Origin: Candidatus Bathyarchaeota archaeon
Lineage (GTDB): Archaea; Thermoproteota; Bathyarchaeia; TCS64
Direction of reading: 5' to 3'
Assembly: GCA_016783485.1 (NCBI GenBank)
Contig: JADHWM010000009.1
Span: 1 to 43,558 of the forward strand
Length of the DNA: 43,558 nt
Shown here: one piece after another, positions 14,248-22,549 of the stretch
How positions within the stretch are numbered: position 1 is the stretch's first letter
Layout: every line of letters begins with the position of its first letter
Position numbers and translations under genes: made by a program
Notes under the pieces: model-generated
Told to the model about the DNA's origin: nothing
Database searches by the model: none
What the model saw: the letters and a program-made list of their open reading frames with translations, nothing else

Positions 14248-14478
14248 TTGACAACTGCAGGGACGACCGTGGCGACGACGATGCAGGTGAGCTCGTACAG
14301 GGTCAAGTTCAGGCGGGAGGAGTTCCTGAGGCTCGTTGAGATTGAGAACCCCAGGCGGAGGATGCACTTCTTCGCCTTCGACGGCTTCGTGATGTACACA
14401 TTCGATTGCGACGACATCGACTTCAGCCAGCCCGTCATCGAGGCCATCGAGTTCTCCAACTACCAGTGGTCCGAGTAG
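14248..14478 (+). CDS. Small conserved protein, copy B (76 aa)
   Basis: This is a paralogue of the 82-aa protein at 11810. It shares SSYRVKFRREEFLRLV, RRRMHFFAFDGFVMYTFD, CDDIDFSQP and SNYxWSE, and lacks a five-residue stretch (RIIYH) in the middle. The TTG start at 14248 is aligned with that of copy A; GGAGG at 14230 lies further away than in copy A. The differences are mostly third-position and conservative changes, so it appears to be under purifying selection even though the permease remnant before it is dead. A hairpin with T run follows. Confidence 0.72.
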   Translation: MTTAGTTVATTMQVSSYRVKFRREEFLRLVEIENPRRRMHFFAFDGFVMYTFDCDDIDFSQPVIEAIEFSNYQWSE

Positions 14479-14484
14479 GGCCGC

Positions 14485-14506
14485 GAGGCTCAAGGCCTCT
14501 TTTTTT
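14485..14506 (+). terminator. Stem-loop plus T run after small gene copy B
   Basis: GAGGC and GCCTC flank a five-base loop and are followed by seven T residues, six bases after the stop codon. Confidence 0.6.
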
Positions 14507-14608
14507 ATTATTCTCTATTACATGCGACGCGCTTCCAAGATGGCCCCCCTACATTCCAAGAGGCGCCAGGCTTTTTACCGAGGTGCCCCGAGAATCGGTT
14601 GGAGCACC

Positions 14609-15400
14609 ATGATGAATTTCCTGCATTTCTCGGATTTCCACATACAGGAGAGGAGGGGTATCCTCAAGGAGGGCGTGGACCCGTGCCTGAAGCTTGAGAG
14701 GGTCATCGAGGTCGCCCGGGAGATGAACGTGAAACCCGCTTTCTCCATCGTCACCGGGGACATCGCCCAGAACGGATCGGAGGAGGGTTACGCCATCGCG
14801 AAGGAGTATATACGGGAGATCGAGGCCCTGGGGGGGCCCGTGCTCCCCGCCGTCGGCAACGTGGACGGGAGGGAGAACTTCAGGAGGCTCCTGCTGGGAG
14901 GCTCCGGGGGCGGCCCCTGCTTCTACAGCCGGACCGTGGGGGGGCTCCGGGTCGTGGTCCTGGACTCCCAGACCCCCGGGGGGCACACGGGGTCCTTCGG
15001 CGGAGACCAGCTGGAGTGGCTGGAGGAGGAGCTTCAGCGGGCTTCGGTGCCCTGCGTGATCGCGTTCCATCACCCCGTCTTCGATGTGCCCTACCTCTCG
15101 GATATGGTTCCGCCGATCTTCGACCCCGGCGACGCGACGAGGTTCAGGGAGATCGTGGCGGGGGGAGGTGTCTTGGGGGTCCTGTGCGGTCATGGCCACC
15201 AGTGCATGGTCTCCATGGAGGGAGATGTGCCCTATGTCATGTCGGGGAGCGTCTTCTCCGAGCTCAGCTACAACGAGGGGGAGCAGAGGCTCCACGAGGC
15301 CTCGGGTTTCAACTTCCTGTCCTTTGACGGGGGGAGGTTGACTGTACGGCCCGTGGTGTTCTCGGAGGGGCGGAAGCTGATCTATAGGAACCCACGATGA
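14609..15400 (+). CDS. Calcineurin-like metallophosphoesterase with altered GNHD motif
   Basis: The 263-residue protein has class III phosphodiesterase/CpdA-like metal motifs: FSDFHI (D-x-H, about residues 8-11), VTGDIAQNG, GNVD, AFHHPVFD and CGHGHQ. The third motif is normally Gly-Asn-His-Asp; the His that acts as general acid is Val here. The metal ligands (Asp, His, Asp, Asn, His, His-x-His) seem kept, so it may bind metals but be slow or act on other substrates. The start is ATG 14609 or 14612, with GGAG just upstream; the longer upstream frame has no family similarity. It is probably cytoplasmic. Confidence 0.82.
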   Translation: MMNFLHFSDFHIQERRGILKEGVDPCLKLERVIEVAREMNVKPAFSIVTGDIAQNGSEEGYAIAKEYIREIEALGGPVLPAVGNVDGRENFRRLLLGGSGGGPCFYSRTVGGLRVVVLDSQTPGGHTGSFGGDQLEWLEEELQRASVPCVIAFHHPVFDVPYLSDMVPPIFDPGDATRFREIVAGGGVLGVLCGHGHQCMVSMEGDVPYVMSGSVFSELSYNEGEQRLHEASGFNFLSFDGGRLTVRPVVFSEGRKLIYRNPR

Positions 15401-15590
15401 GGGGCCGCTCGTCGAGGGACCGGGAATCGGAAATGTCGCCGGGCAATCATACTACAGTGACCTGTAAGTCGGATGAATCTCCGTTGGACGCCGGGTGTTC
15501 CCTTTTAGGGGAGTGGATGACGGCCACGGCCGCGCGTACTCTCTCCGCAATCTCCTTGGCCGATCTCTTTGCATGCGTATCAGGAACCGA

Positions 15591-16580
15591 TCAATTCACG
15601 ACGTTCAGTAGGGGTTTCCCCTCGTAGAACAGGCCGAGGTTCTCCGCGACCTTCTCCAAGCACCTCCTCGGAGACTCCGGCGACATGGCGCTGCTGTGAG
15701 GAGTTAGGATCACATTCCTGAGACCCAGCAGCGGACAGTCCCAGATATCAGGCTCGTTCTCGAAAACATCCACGGCAGCGCCCCGGAGATGGCCGCTCTT
15801 CAGGGCCTCCGCAAGGGCCCCGTAGTCCACGACCTCCCCCCGGGCCGTGTTGACGAGGACAGCCCCCGCCTTCATCCTGGCGATCTCCTCCGCCCCGATC
15901 ATCCCCCGAGTCTCATCGGTCAACGAGACGTTGATGCTGAGGACATCGGAAGATGCGAGAACCTCGTCGAGAGATGAATACTCTAGACCCAGCTCCCGTT
16001 CAACCTCCTCGGGGAGCCTGCTCCGTTTGTAGTATAGTATCCGGGTCCCGAAGCCCTTCGCCAGCCGGGCGACCTCCTGGCCTATGCTGCCACACCCGAC
16101 GATGCCCAGAGTGAGAACGCCGAACTCGAGGGGGAGCTCGGGGGGCGACATCATCTGCTGCTGCACCCAGTTACCCTTGATGAGCTCCGTGTGGGCATAC
16201 TCTATCGACTTGAGCAGATACAGGGCAACCGTGATGGTGTACTCCGCGATGGGCTTCGCCAGAGTCCCGGCGGCGTTGGCCACGGGGACGCCTCTCTCCC
16301 TCGCCGCCACGAGGTCGACGTCATCGAAACCGATAGTGTAACACTGTATGAGCTTCAGGTTCTCCGCGGCCTCGATGATCCTCCGGGTCACGGGACGGAC
16401 GTGAACCAGGTCGGTGAGGATAATAGCGGCGTCCCTCACCAGCTCAATGACCTCTTCCTCGGACGCGTCCCTCCCCGCTCGGACGAGATCGAATCTATCG
16501 GGATCGAGAAACCCTCCAGTGACCTGCTCGAAGACATCGTCCTCGAGGGAGCACACGTCCACCATCTTTATTCTATCCAA
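15591..16580 (-). CDS. D-2-hydroxyacid dehydrogenase (NAD-dependent)
   Basis: The 329-residue protein has the two-domain fold of the D-isomer 2-hydroxyacid dehydrogenases. The Rossmann motif GIVGCGSIG is at about residues 157-165. Catalytic residues lie in NTARGEVVD (Arg), FENEP (Glu) and TPHSSA (His). It ends LLNVVN as is usual. Such enzymes reduce 2-oxoacids such as glyoxylate, hydroxypyruvate, phosphohydroxypyruvate or phosphonates; the substrate cannot be assigned. There is no ACT domain, so it is not a full-length SerA. The neighbours give no pathway context. Confidence 0.92.
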   Translation of the reverse strand: MDRIKMVDVCSLEDDVFEQVTGGFLDPDRFDLVRAGRDASEEEVIELVRDAAIILTDLVHVRPVTRRIIEAAENLKLIQCYTIGFDDVDLVAARERGVPVANAAGTLAKPIAEYTITVALYLLKSIEYAHTELIKGNWVQQQMMSPPELPLEFGVLTLGIVGCGSIGQEVARLAKGFGTRILYYKRSRLPEEVERELGLEYSSLDEVLASSDVLSINVSLTDETRGMIGAEEIARMKAGAVLVNTARGEVVDYGALAEALKSGHLRGAAVDVFENEPDIWDCPLLGLRNVILTPHSSAMSPESPRRCLEKVAENLGLFYEGKPLLNVVN

Positions 16581-17131
16581 ATCAAATCCTCAACCTAGTG
16601 TTAGATCGTTCGCTGCGACCGTGACGAGCCCCACTTCATCTTCTCTCAGAGGTTCAAACATCAGAAACGACGCATGAACCCTGAACCTGCTCCCACTGAA
16701 CAATATTTAATGTTTACAGTATGAAAGATTTCCGAGACACTCGCGACCAAGAAACAAACTAGGTTGTTTTTGGGGTCGGGGCGTTTTCCCATTGTACTCC
16801 TTGCTTATTGTCTCGGCTCCCGTTGTTCGCGTACGTGCAACACTTTTGTATCACTTTACAGTTATCCAAAACTCTTATGCTAGTTGCTTCCATTATGAAT
16901 GGAGCAGGGGGCCGTCTCTTCCGATATCATTGACAAGTGCGTAGATTTCTTCCGCTCCATTTTTAATCAATCCAAAGTACACTGCACGTGCCATTTATCG
17001 ACAAGCGCGCGTATCAACTGTGCGCGCAAGTGAGAATTGAAAATGTGATCTCGGAATTTATTGCTCGCGGCAATTATTCGTCATGTTTAGAACATTAATG
17101 GTTAAATTTAGGACAAAGATGTCAAAAAAAC
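16581..17131. other. Gene-poor AT-rich stretch upstream of carB
   Basis: No convincing gene, tRNA or rRNA is seen in about 550 bases. The composition shifts from GC-rich to AT-rich within it. It holds an imperfect inverted repeat: attatgaatggagc at about 16893-16906 and its near-complement gctccatttttaat at about 16954-16967 (12 of 14 pairs). Confidence 0.5.
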
Positions 17132-17140
17132 TTATATGTC
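17124..17140 (+). promoter_or_regulatory. TATA/BRE promoter of carB
   Basis: caaaaaaacttatatgt contains a purine-rich BRE-like run and TTATATG. Transcription would start near 17160, just upstream of the coding region. Confidence 0.5.
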
Positions 17141-17201
17141 CATTGTATAATGGTACGGAGGGTAATTGAGTTTCGAAATTAGACCCCCAAGAGGAATCCG
17201 A

Positions 17202-20200
17202 ATGCCTAGAATTACCAATATTAAAAAAGTTTTGATAATAGGAAGCGGGGCAATAAAAATCGGTGAAGCAGGAGAATTTGATTATTCTGGTGCTCAGGCT
17301 ATTAAAGCAGTTAAAGAGGAAGATATCGAAGTTGTCCTCGTAAACCCCAACGTCGCCACCATTCAGACCGATAAAAAATTCGTAGGAGAGAAAGCCTACT
17401 TCATCCCACTCACACCAGATCATATTGAGAAAGTAATTGAAAAGGAGAAACCTGATGGCATCCTCCTCGGCTTCGGTGGACAAACCGCACTCAATTGTGG
17501 AACAGAGCTAGCTAAAAGTGGAGTATTGGAGAATCATAACGTAAAGGTTCTCGGCACCAGCGTCGAAGCCATCGAGAGGGCCGACAACAGAGATCTCTTC
17601 AGGACGACTATGATAAACGCAGGTATACCCATCCCAAAGAGTAGGAAAGCAGAATCAGTTGTAGAGGCTCTAGATGCCGCAGATGAGATTGGGTACCCAG
17701 TAATGATGAGAGTGGCATACACTCTAGGGGGTCAGGGAACGGGAGTAGCTTACAGTTCTGAGGATATTAAACGGATGACGCCTATTGGCCTGGCTCATAG
17801 CTTAATCGGTCAGATACTCATTGAGCAATATGTTGGGAAATGGAAGGAGATAGAGTACGAAGTTCTCAGAGACCACGATGATAACTTTATGATCGCTTGT
17901 AGTATGGAAAACTTTGACCCCATGGGGATTCATACAGGCGATAGCATTGTCATTGCACCAAGTGTCACCGTTAGCGATGAACTATACCTGAGACTCAGGG
18001 AGAATAGTTTCAATGTTCTCAGAGCCCTTGATTTAGTGGGAGAGTGCAACATCCAGTACGCAGTTCATCCGGTGACGGAGGAGTTCTATGTCATCGAGGT
18101 AAACTCCCGTCTATCCAGAAGCAGTGCTCTTGCCTCCAAAGCTACGGGATATCCAATTGCTTACGCAACCACCAAGATTGCTTTGGGATATGATCTTGAT
18201 GAGATCAAGAACCCCGATTCAGGGGAGTCAATAGGTGACAAGGAGCCGACTATAGATTACATTGTCGTTAAGATGCCCCGATGGGATTTCCAGAAGTTCA
18301 AAAAAGTAAATCGTAAACTGGGCACACAAATGAAGTCGGTAGGTGAGGTCATGGCTATCGGTAAGACCTTCGAGGAAGCCATCCAGAAAGCCGTAAGGAT
18401 GTTGGATCAGGGCCGCGAACTCACAGATGGGAAACTTGACCTGACTTTAGATGAAATCAAGGAGGACATCGAGGCGCCCACAGATCAGAGGCTCTTTTAT
18501 ATTATTGAAGCTCTTCGACAAGGAGTCTCTGTTGACGAAGTTCATCAACTTTCAGGTATAACAGAGGTGTTTATTGAGTCTCTCAAGAGGATCGTTGAAT
18601 TCGAGAACGAGTGTATGTCCGAGCCCCTTAATCCTGCGATGATTGAGCAGGCTAAGAAGTTAGGGTTTAGTGACCAGATGATCGCAAGCTACTCAGGGAA
18701 GAGCTGGAGGGAGGTAAGAGAGACTCGAATAGCCGAGGGAATTATCCCCAAGGTTAACCATATCAAGACGGCAAAACTGTGGTCAAGTAAAGCCAACTAC
18801 CTGTACTTATCCTACAATAGTCGGAAAGACGATTTCGTGCCAAAAGATAGGGAATCTGTGTTGGTTCTTGGCTCAGGATGTTATCGTATTGGCTCTAGCG
18901 TAGAGTTCGATTGGTGCTGTGTTAACATGGCCTGGAGCCTAAAGGAAAAGGGAATACAAGAAGTCATCATGCTAAATTGTAATCCCGAAACCGTAAGCAC
19001 CGACTTCGATGTCATGGACAAACTCTATTTCGAGGAACTAACTCTCGAACGAGTCCTGGATATCGTTGACTCGGAGAATCCCATAGGCGTAGTAGTCAGC
19101 GTTGGTGGCCAAACCCCAAACCGGTTAGCAATGAAACTAGCATCTGAGGGCATCAAGTTGCTGGGTTCAAGCGCAGAGATTATTGATATCGTTGAAGATC
19201 GAGCCAAATTTAGTAAAACCCTTGACGAGCTAAGGATTTTACAGCCTGAATGGAGTGAGTTCGAATCCCTTGAGAGTGCATCCTTCTTTGCGAGGGACAT
19301 TGGCTATCCAGTTTTAATTAGACCCAGCTATGTGCTTTCAGGCTCAGCAATGAGTGTGGCATATACTGAAGAACAGCTCATTGACTACATCCAGTATGCT
19401 GCAGAGGTATCAAACGAGTCCCCCGTCACTATCTCCAAGTTCATCATTGGAGCTAAAGAGATCGAGGTTGATGGCGTCTGTGATGGAGAGAATGTGTTTC
19501 TCGGACCTGTTATCGAGCACATTGAGAACGCTGGTGTACACAGTGGCGACGCAACTATGGTTATACCAACCCTCAATGTTAGTGAGTCGCTGAAGAAAAA
19601 GGTCAAAGAAACCTCTAGGAAGATCGCACAGTCACTGGCTATCAAAGGGCCTTTCAACATCCAGTATCTAGCAAAGGATGGCGAACTCTACGTTATCGAG
19701 TGTAATCTCAGAGCCAGTCGAACCATGCCTTTCGTCTCTAAGATCACAGGCGTAAACTTCATGGAACTCTCAGCACTTGCTTCTCTCGGAAAAACAATCA
19801 GACCCGGTGAAGCCGTTTCCAATCAATTCGGCGTGAAGTCCCCCGTGTTTAGCTTCATGCGGTTAGAGAAAGCCGAGGCATTAACAGGTGTGGAGATGGT
19901 TTCTACGGGGGAGGTTGCCTGTTTCGGGGAGAACTTCCGGGAAGCTTTTCTGAACTCTCTTATTGCCAGCGGAGTTAAACTCCCGAATACTGGGGACTCA
20001 ATACTGGTCACCGTGGGAAGTGGTAAAGAGATAGCGATTGAGATTGCTCGTAAGGCTCATGCTAAGGGATTCAAGATACTAGCAACAAAACATACAGCCA
20101 TTGCTTTAAAGAACAGGGGAGTTCCATGCCAGAAGGTCTACAAGGTCAGTGAAGGAAGAGAACCTAATATTCTAAACCTACTCGAAGAAAAGAAAATACA

Positions 20201-20345
20201 GTTCGTCATCAACACACCCAACCCAGCAACAACCAATCCTCAAATCATCAGTGACGGCTACAGGATAAGAAGAAAAACAGTAGAATTCGGCATACCACTG
20301 ATTACAAACCTAGAACTAGCTAGTATGCTCATCGACATGATCTAA
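17202..20345 (+). CDS. carB: Carbamoyl-phosphate synthase large subunit
   Basis: The protein (1047 residues from ATG 17202) has two homologous ATP-grasp halves: the first begins VLIIGSGAIKIGEAGEFDYSG and the second VLVLGSGCYRIGSSVEFDWC. An MGS-like allosteric domain (about the last 120 residues, from DSILVTVGSG) ends it. It makes carbamoyl phosphate from bicarbonate, ATP and ammonia or glutamine-derived ammonia for pyrimidines and arginine. The GSGAIKIGEAGEFDYSG variant is seen in some archaea. A TTG start at 17166 with GGAGGG is also possible. carA is not adjacent. The gene is clearly AT-richer than its neighbours and uses more A/T-ending codons, which suggests transfer. Confidence 0.95.
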   Translation: MPRITNIKKVLIIGSGAIKIGEAGEFDYSGAQAIKAVKEEDIEVVLVNPNVATIQTDKKFVGEKAYFIPLTPDHIEKVIEKEKPDGILLGFGGQTALNCGTELAKSGVLENHNVKVLGTSVEAIERADNRDLFRTTMINAGIPIPKSRKAESVVEALDAADEIGYPVMMRVAYTLGGQGTGVAYSSEDIKRMTPIGLAHSLIGQILIEQYVGKWKEIEYEVLRDHDDNFMIACSMENFDPMGIHTGDSIVIAPSVTVSDELYLRLRENSFNVLRALDLVGECNIQYAVHPVTEEFYVIEVNSRLSRSSALASKATGYPIAYATTKIALGYDLDEIKNPDSGESIGDKEPTIDYIVVKMPRWDFQKFKKVNRKLGTQMKSVGEVMAIGKTFEEAIQKAVRMLDQGRELTDGKLDLTLDEIKEDIEAPTDQRLFYIIEALRQGVSVDEVHQLSGITEVFIESLKRIVEFENECMSEPLNPAMIEQAKKLGFSDQMIASYSGKSWREVRETRIAEGIIPKVNHIKTAKLWSSKANYLYLSYNSRKDDFVPKDRESVLVLGSGCYRIGSSVEFDWCCVNMAWSLKEKGIQEVIMLNCNPETVSTDFDVMDKLYFEELTLERVLDIVDSENPIGVVVSVGGQTPNRLAMKLASEGIKLLGSSAEIIDIVEDRAKFSKTLDELRILQPEWSEFESLESASFFARDIGYPVLIRPSYVLSGSAMSVAYTEEQLIDYIQYAAEVSNESPVTISKFIIGAKEIEVDGVCDGENVFLGPVIEHIENAGVHSGDATMVIPTLNVSESLKKKVKETSRKIAQSLAIKGPFNIQYLAKDGELYVIECNLRASRTMPFVSKITGVNFMELSALASLGKTIRPGEAVSNQFGVKSPVFSFMRLEKAEALTGVEMVSTGEVACFGENFREAFLNSLIASGVKLPNTGDSILVTVGSGKEIAIEIARKAHAKGFKILATKHTAIALKNRGVPCQKVYKVSEGREPNILNLLEEKKIQFVINTPNPATTNPQIISDGYRIRRKTVEFGIPLITNLELASMLIDMI

Positions 20346-20440
20346 TCTTTTACACATTTACGCGTGCCATCAAGCAAGATTAGATGGATATATGCAGACC
20401 TCCGCACGTGCACGCAAAAAATACGGATAAACCCAGTGTT

Positions 20441-20740
20441 TTATCTCCCCGGGTTAGCGCGCGATATACATACATAAAACCACGTTTCCCAACACCGGAT
20501 AACCCGAAAAAACGTTCCAAATACCGAAAGCAAACCGAAAAACACCCGGAAACCACCAACCCCAACCACCCGAGCAAAACAGTAGCCATTCAGTAGCAGA
20601 ACAGTAGCAAAACAACACCAAAAACACCCAAAAACCCCGCCAAACAACAAAACAACCCCAAACAACAAACCAGAAAAACGGGGGGGTCAAACAACCGCCC
20701 CCCCCCCACACCAGCCCCCGGAACACACCCTCCAACAAGT
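20441..20740. other. A/C-rich low-complexity intergenic tract
   Basis: About 300 bases between carB and uL16 are almost entirely A and C on the plus strand, with few G or T. The tract includes runs such as aaccaccaaccccaacc and a C run at 20698-20707. No coding frame is believable: long frames here encode only Asn/Thr/Lys/Pro strings on plus or Val/Phe/Gly strings on minus. It contains three 11-base direct repeats and leads into the uL16 promoter. Confidence 0.7.
20580..20612 (+). repeat. Three 11-bp direct repeats (CAGTAGC core)
   Basis: cagtagccatt, cagtagcagaa and cagtagcaaaa follow one another without gaps. They share the first seven bases, one per helical turn, which would place binding sites on the same DNA face. 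Confidence 0.6.
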
Positions 20741-20747
20741 TTTTAAG
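20738..20747 (+). promoter_or_regulatory. TATA box of the uL16 gene
   Basis: agtttttaag lies about 30 bases before ATG 20776 and is the only T-rich block in the region. Confidence 0.5.
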
Positions 20748-20775
20748 ACCCAACCCCTCCAGCATCACGACAACG

Positions 20776-21270
20776 ATGAAAGCCAGCAACTTCCGCGTCA
20801 AGAAGAACATGTCATACGCCCGCCGCGAGTACATGGGCGGCATCCCCGGCAGCAAGATCGTCAAATTCACCATGGGCAACCCCAACAGGGAATTCACCTA
20901 CACCGTCGAACTCCGCACCCTCAAGGCAGGCCAGATACGCCACAACGCCCTCGAATCCGCCCGCATCGCAGCCAACAGGACTCTCGAGCCCCTGGGCAGA
21001 GAGAACTTTTTCCTCAAGATAGTGCCATTCCCCCACCAGGTCCTCAGGGAGCACAAGCGCCTCAACGTCGCCCAGGCAGACCGATTCCAAGAAGGCATGA
21101 AAAAGGCCTACGGTAAAGCCGTCAGCACCGCAGCCCGCCTCAAGATAAACAAGCTCATCCTCGTCGCGAGGGTGGACCAGGAGAACATCGAGAGCGCCAA
21201 AACAGCCCTCAAACGGGCCAAGGACAAATTCCCCGTCCCCTGCAGAATCGCCGTCATAAAGAACAACTAG
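20776..21270 (+). CDS. rpl10e: 50S ribosomal protein uL16 (archaeal L10e)
   Basis: The 164-residue basic protein carries the archaeal uL16/L10e signature: YMGGIPGSKIVKFTMGN (about residues 20-36), QIRHNALESARIAANR, and FFLKIVPFPHQVLREHK with the conserved loop near the peptidyl-transferase centre. It organises tRNA positioning in the large subunit. The gene stands alone behind its own TATA box. Its coding strand is strikingly rich in C (and A), like the tract before it and dph2 after it. Confidence 0.95.
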   Translation: MKASNFRVKKNMSYARREYMGGIPGSKIVKFTMGNPNREFTYTVELRTLKAGQIRHNALESARIAANRTLEPLGRENFFLKIVPFPHQVLREHKRLNVAQADRFQEGMKKAYGKAVSTAARLKINKLILVARVDQENIESAKTALKRAKDKFPVPCRIAVIKNN

Positions 21271-21358
21271 GATTCTGGGCACAGAGCCCAACCCGACCCC
21301 TCGGATCCCACTGATAAGAATAAAAACAGGTAACCACCCAGCCCTCACAGTGACCCCC

Positions 21359-22357
21359 ATGCACGACCTCGACCAAGAACGAGTGGCCCGGGAGATCAAG
21401 GAACGAAACGCCACAAGGGTCCTCCTCCAGCTCCCCGACGGCCTACGCCCCACCGCATTCACCCTAGCCCAACGCCTCACCGAGCAAACCGGCGCAGAGA
21501 TCATCATCAGCGGCGACTCCTGCTACGGAGCATGCGACCTCGCCCTCACCCAGGCCCAGACCATCGACGCCGACCTCATAGTCCACTACGGCCACAGCCC
21601 CATGATCGAATCCGAGACTCCCGTCCTCTACGTCGAGGCCGCCTACGACTTCGACGCCCCCGCCCTCACAGAGAAAGCCCTCCCCCTCATCAGGGACTGG
21701 GACGGAGTCGGCCTCACCACCACCATCCAGCACATCCACCGCCTCCAAGAGGTCGCCGACACCCTCCAAGCCCACGGACTCCGCACAGCCATCGGAACCG
21801 GCGCCACCACTCACCCCGGCCAGATCCTGGGCTGCGACTACACCGCCGCCCGAGCCATCGCCGAGGACGTCGAGGGATACCTCCACATCGGCGCCGGCCG
21901 ATTCCACCCCCTCGGCCTCGCAGCCACCACAGGGAAACCCATCGCCACCGCCAACCCCTACACCATGGAGGCCAAACTACTCCCAGAGAAAGAGGTGATC
22001 CGCCTCGCCATGAAACGCATGGCCGCCATCAACGCCGCCAAGAACGCCCAGACATGGGGCATCCTCGTCAGCACCAAGCCCGGCCAACGCCACATCCCTC
22101 AGGCCCGACGCCTACAGAGACTCCTCACAGAACACGGCAGACACGCCACCATCATCCTCCTCGACGAGATCACCCCCCACACCCTCGCCAACTTCACCGA
22201 GCCCCAGGCCTACGTCGACACCGCCTGCCCCCGCATCGCCCTCGACAACCCACCCGACCCCACCCGGCCCACCCTCACCCCCAACGAGACCCTCATCACC
22301 CTCAACCAGAAAACATGGGAAACCACCTGGGCTCAAGGCTACCTAGAAACAGACTAA
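21359..22357 (+). CDS. dph2: Diphthamide biosynthesis enzyme Dph2
   Basis: The protein (332 residues from ATG 21359; GTG 21350 is also possible) has three widely spaced Cys that bind the [4Fe-4S] cluster: in GDSCYGACD (about 55), ILGCDY (about 159) and DTACPRIA (about 290). The N-terminus VLLQLPDGLRPTA is typical. Archaeal Dph2 is a homodimer that cleaves SAM to a 3-amino-3-carboxypropyl radical and adds this to a His of elongation factor 2, the first step of diphthamide. Codon choice is strongly C-rich (CGC, CTC, ACC, GCC), unlike most neighbours, which use AGG heavily. Confidence 0.93.
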   Translation: MHDLDQERVAREIKERNATRVLLQLPDGLRPTAFTLAQRLTEQTGAEIIISGDSCYGACDLALTQAQTIDADLIVHYGHSPMIESETPVLYVEAAYDFDAPALTEKALPLIRDWDGVGLTTTIQHIHRLQEVADTLQAHGLRTAIGTGATTHPGQILGCDYTAARAIAEDVEGYLHIGAGRFHPLGLAATTGKPIATANPYTMEAKLLPEKEVIRLAMKRMAAINAAKNAQTWGILVSTKPGQRHIPQARRLQRLLTEHGRHATIILLDEITPHTLANFTEPQAYVDTACPRIALDNPPDPTRPTLTPNETLITLNQKTWETTWAQGYLETD

Positions 22358-22381
22358 AAAAAGAGAAGGGGCAAAAGCCCC
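22356..22381 (-). terminator. Hairpin and T run ending the zinc-ribbon gene
   Basis: Read on minus, GGGGCTTTTGCCCC (22381-22368) is followed by ttctcttttttt, six bases after the stop of the minus-strand gene. It lies in the convergent gap with dph2. Confidence 0.65.
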
Positions 22382-22387
22382 TGACAA

Positions 22388-22549
22388 TCACTTAGCCTTA
22401 GGTACCGTGTGAGTGAACTTACCGTCCCTGTAAAAGGCGTTAAATGTCTTACCGCAAGCCTCGCACTTGTGCTGCTTCCCGTCGAAGACCCCGAATTTGA
22501 ACTCTTTGCCAGTCGGACTAGCAGATCCACCGCAAACTGGGCATTTCAT
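22388..22549 (-). CDS. Small zinc-ribbon protein (53 aa)
   Basis: From ATG 22549 the protein reads MKCPVCGGSASPTGKEF, then KQHKCEACGKTFNAFYRDG and ends HTVPKAK. Two CPVC/CEAC knuckles form one zinc ribbon. Related one-ribbon proteins with FRAYYRDGKLSHT-like tails are frequent in TACK archaea; their role is unknown, probably nucleic-acid or protein binding. A TATA box (atttaaataaa on minus, about 22578-22589) sits about 30 bases before the start, so the message is nearly leaderless. The longer upstream frame is not supported. Confidence 0.8.
   Translation of the reverse strand: MKCPVCGGSASPTGKEFKFGVFDGKQHKCEACGKTFNAFYRDGKFTHTVPKAK

Larger units (their letters stand above)
14145..14478 (+). 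repeat. Duplicated segment, copy B (permease tail remnant plus small gene)
   Basis: This is the counterpart of 11738-12058. The spacing from permease stop to small-gene start is 34 bases here and 33 in copy A. Confidence 0.7.

Noticed and set aside
15471-15590. Open continuation after the stop of the hydroxyacid dehydrogenase (about 40 codons, AKEIAERVRAAVAVIHSP)
   Set aside because: It is in frame and looks partly coding, but the enzyme already ends with the usual NVVN terminus, so chance in GC-rich DNA is the simpler explanation.
20422-20446. Hairpin gataaa/tttatc after carB
   Set aside because: A six-base AT stem with no T run after it; too weak to call a terminator.
20384-20897. Open frames on both strands across the A/C tract
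   Set aside because: They encode only low-complexity Asn/Thr/Lys/Pro or Val/Phe/Gly strings produced by the skewed composition.
21532-22395. A 287-codon plus-strand frame inside dph2
   Set aside because: Arg/His/Pro-rich out-of-frame reading of the C-rich dph2 gene, which itself has all three cluster cysteines.
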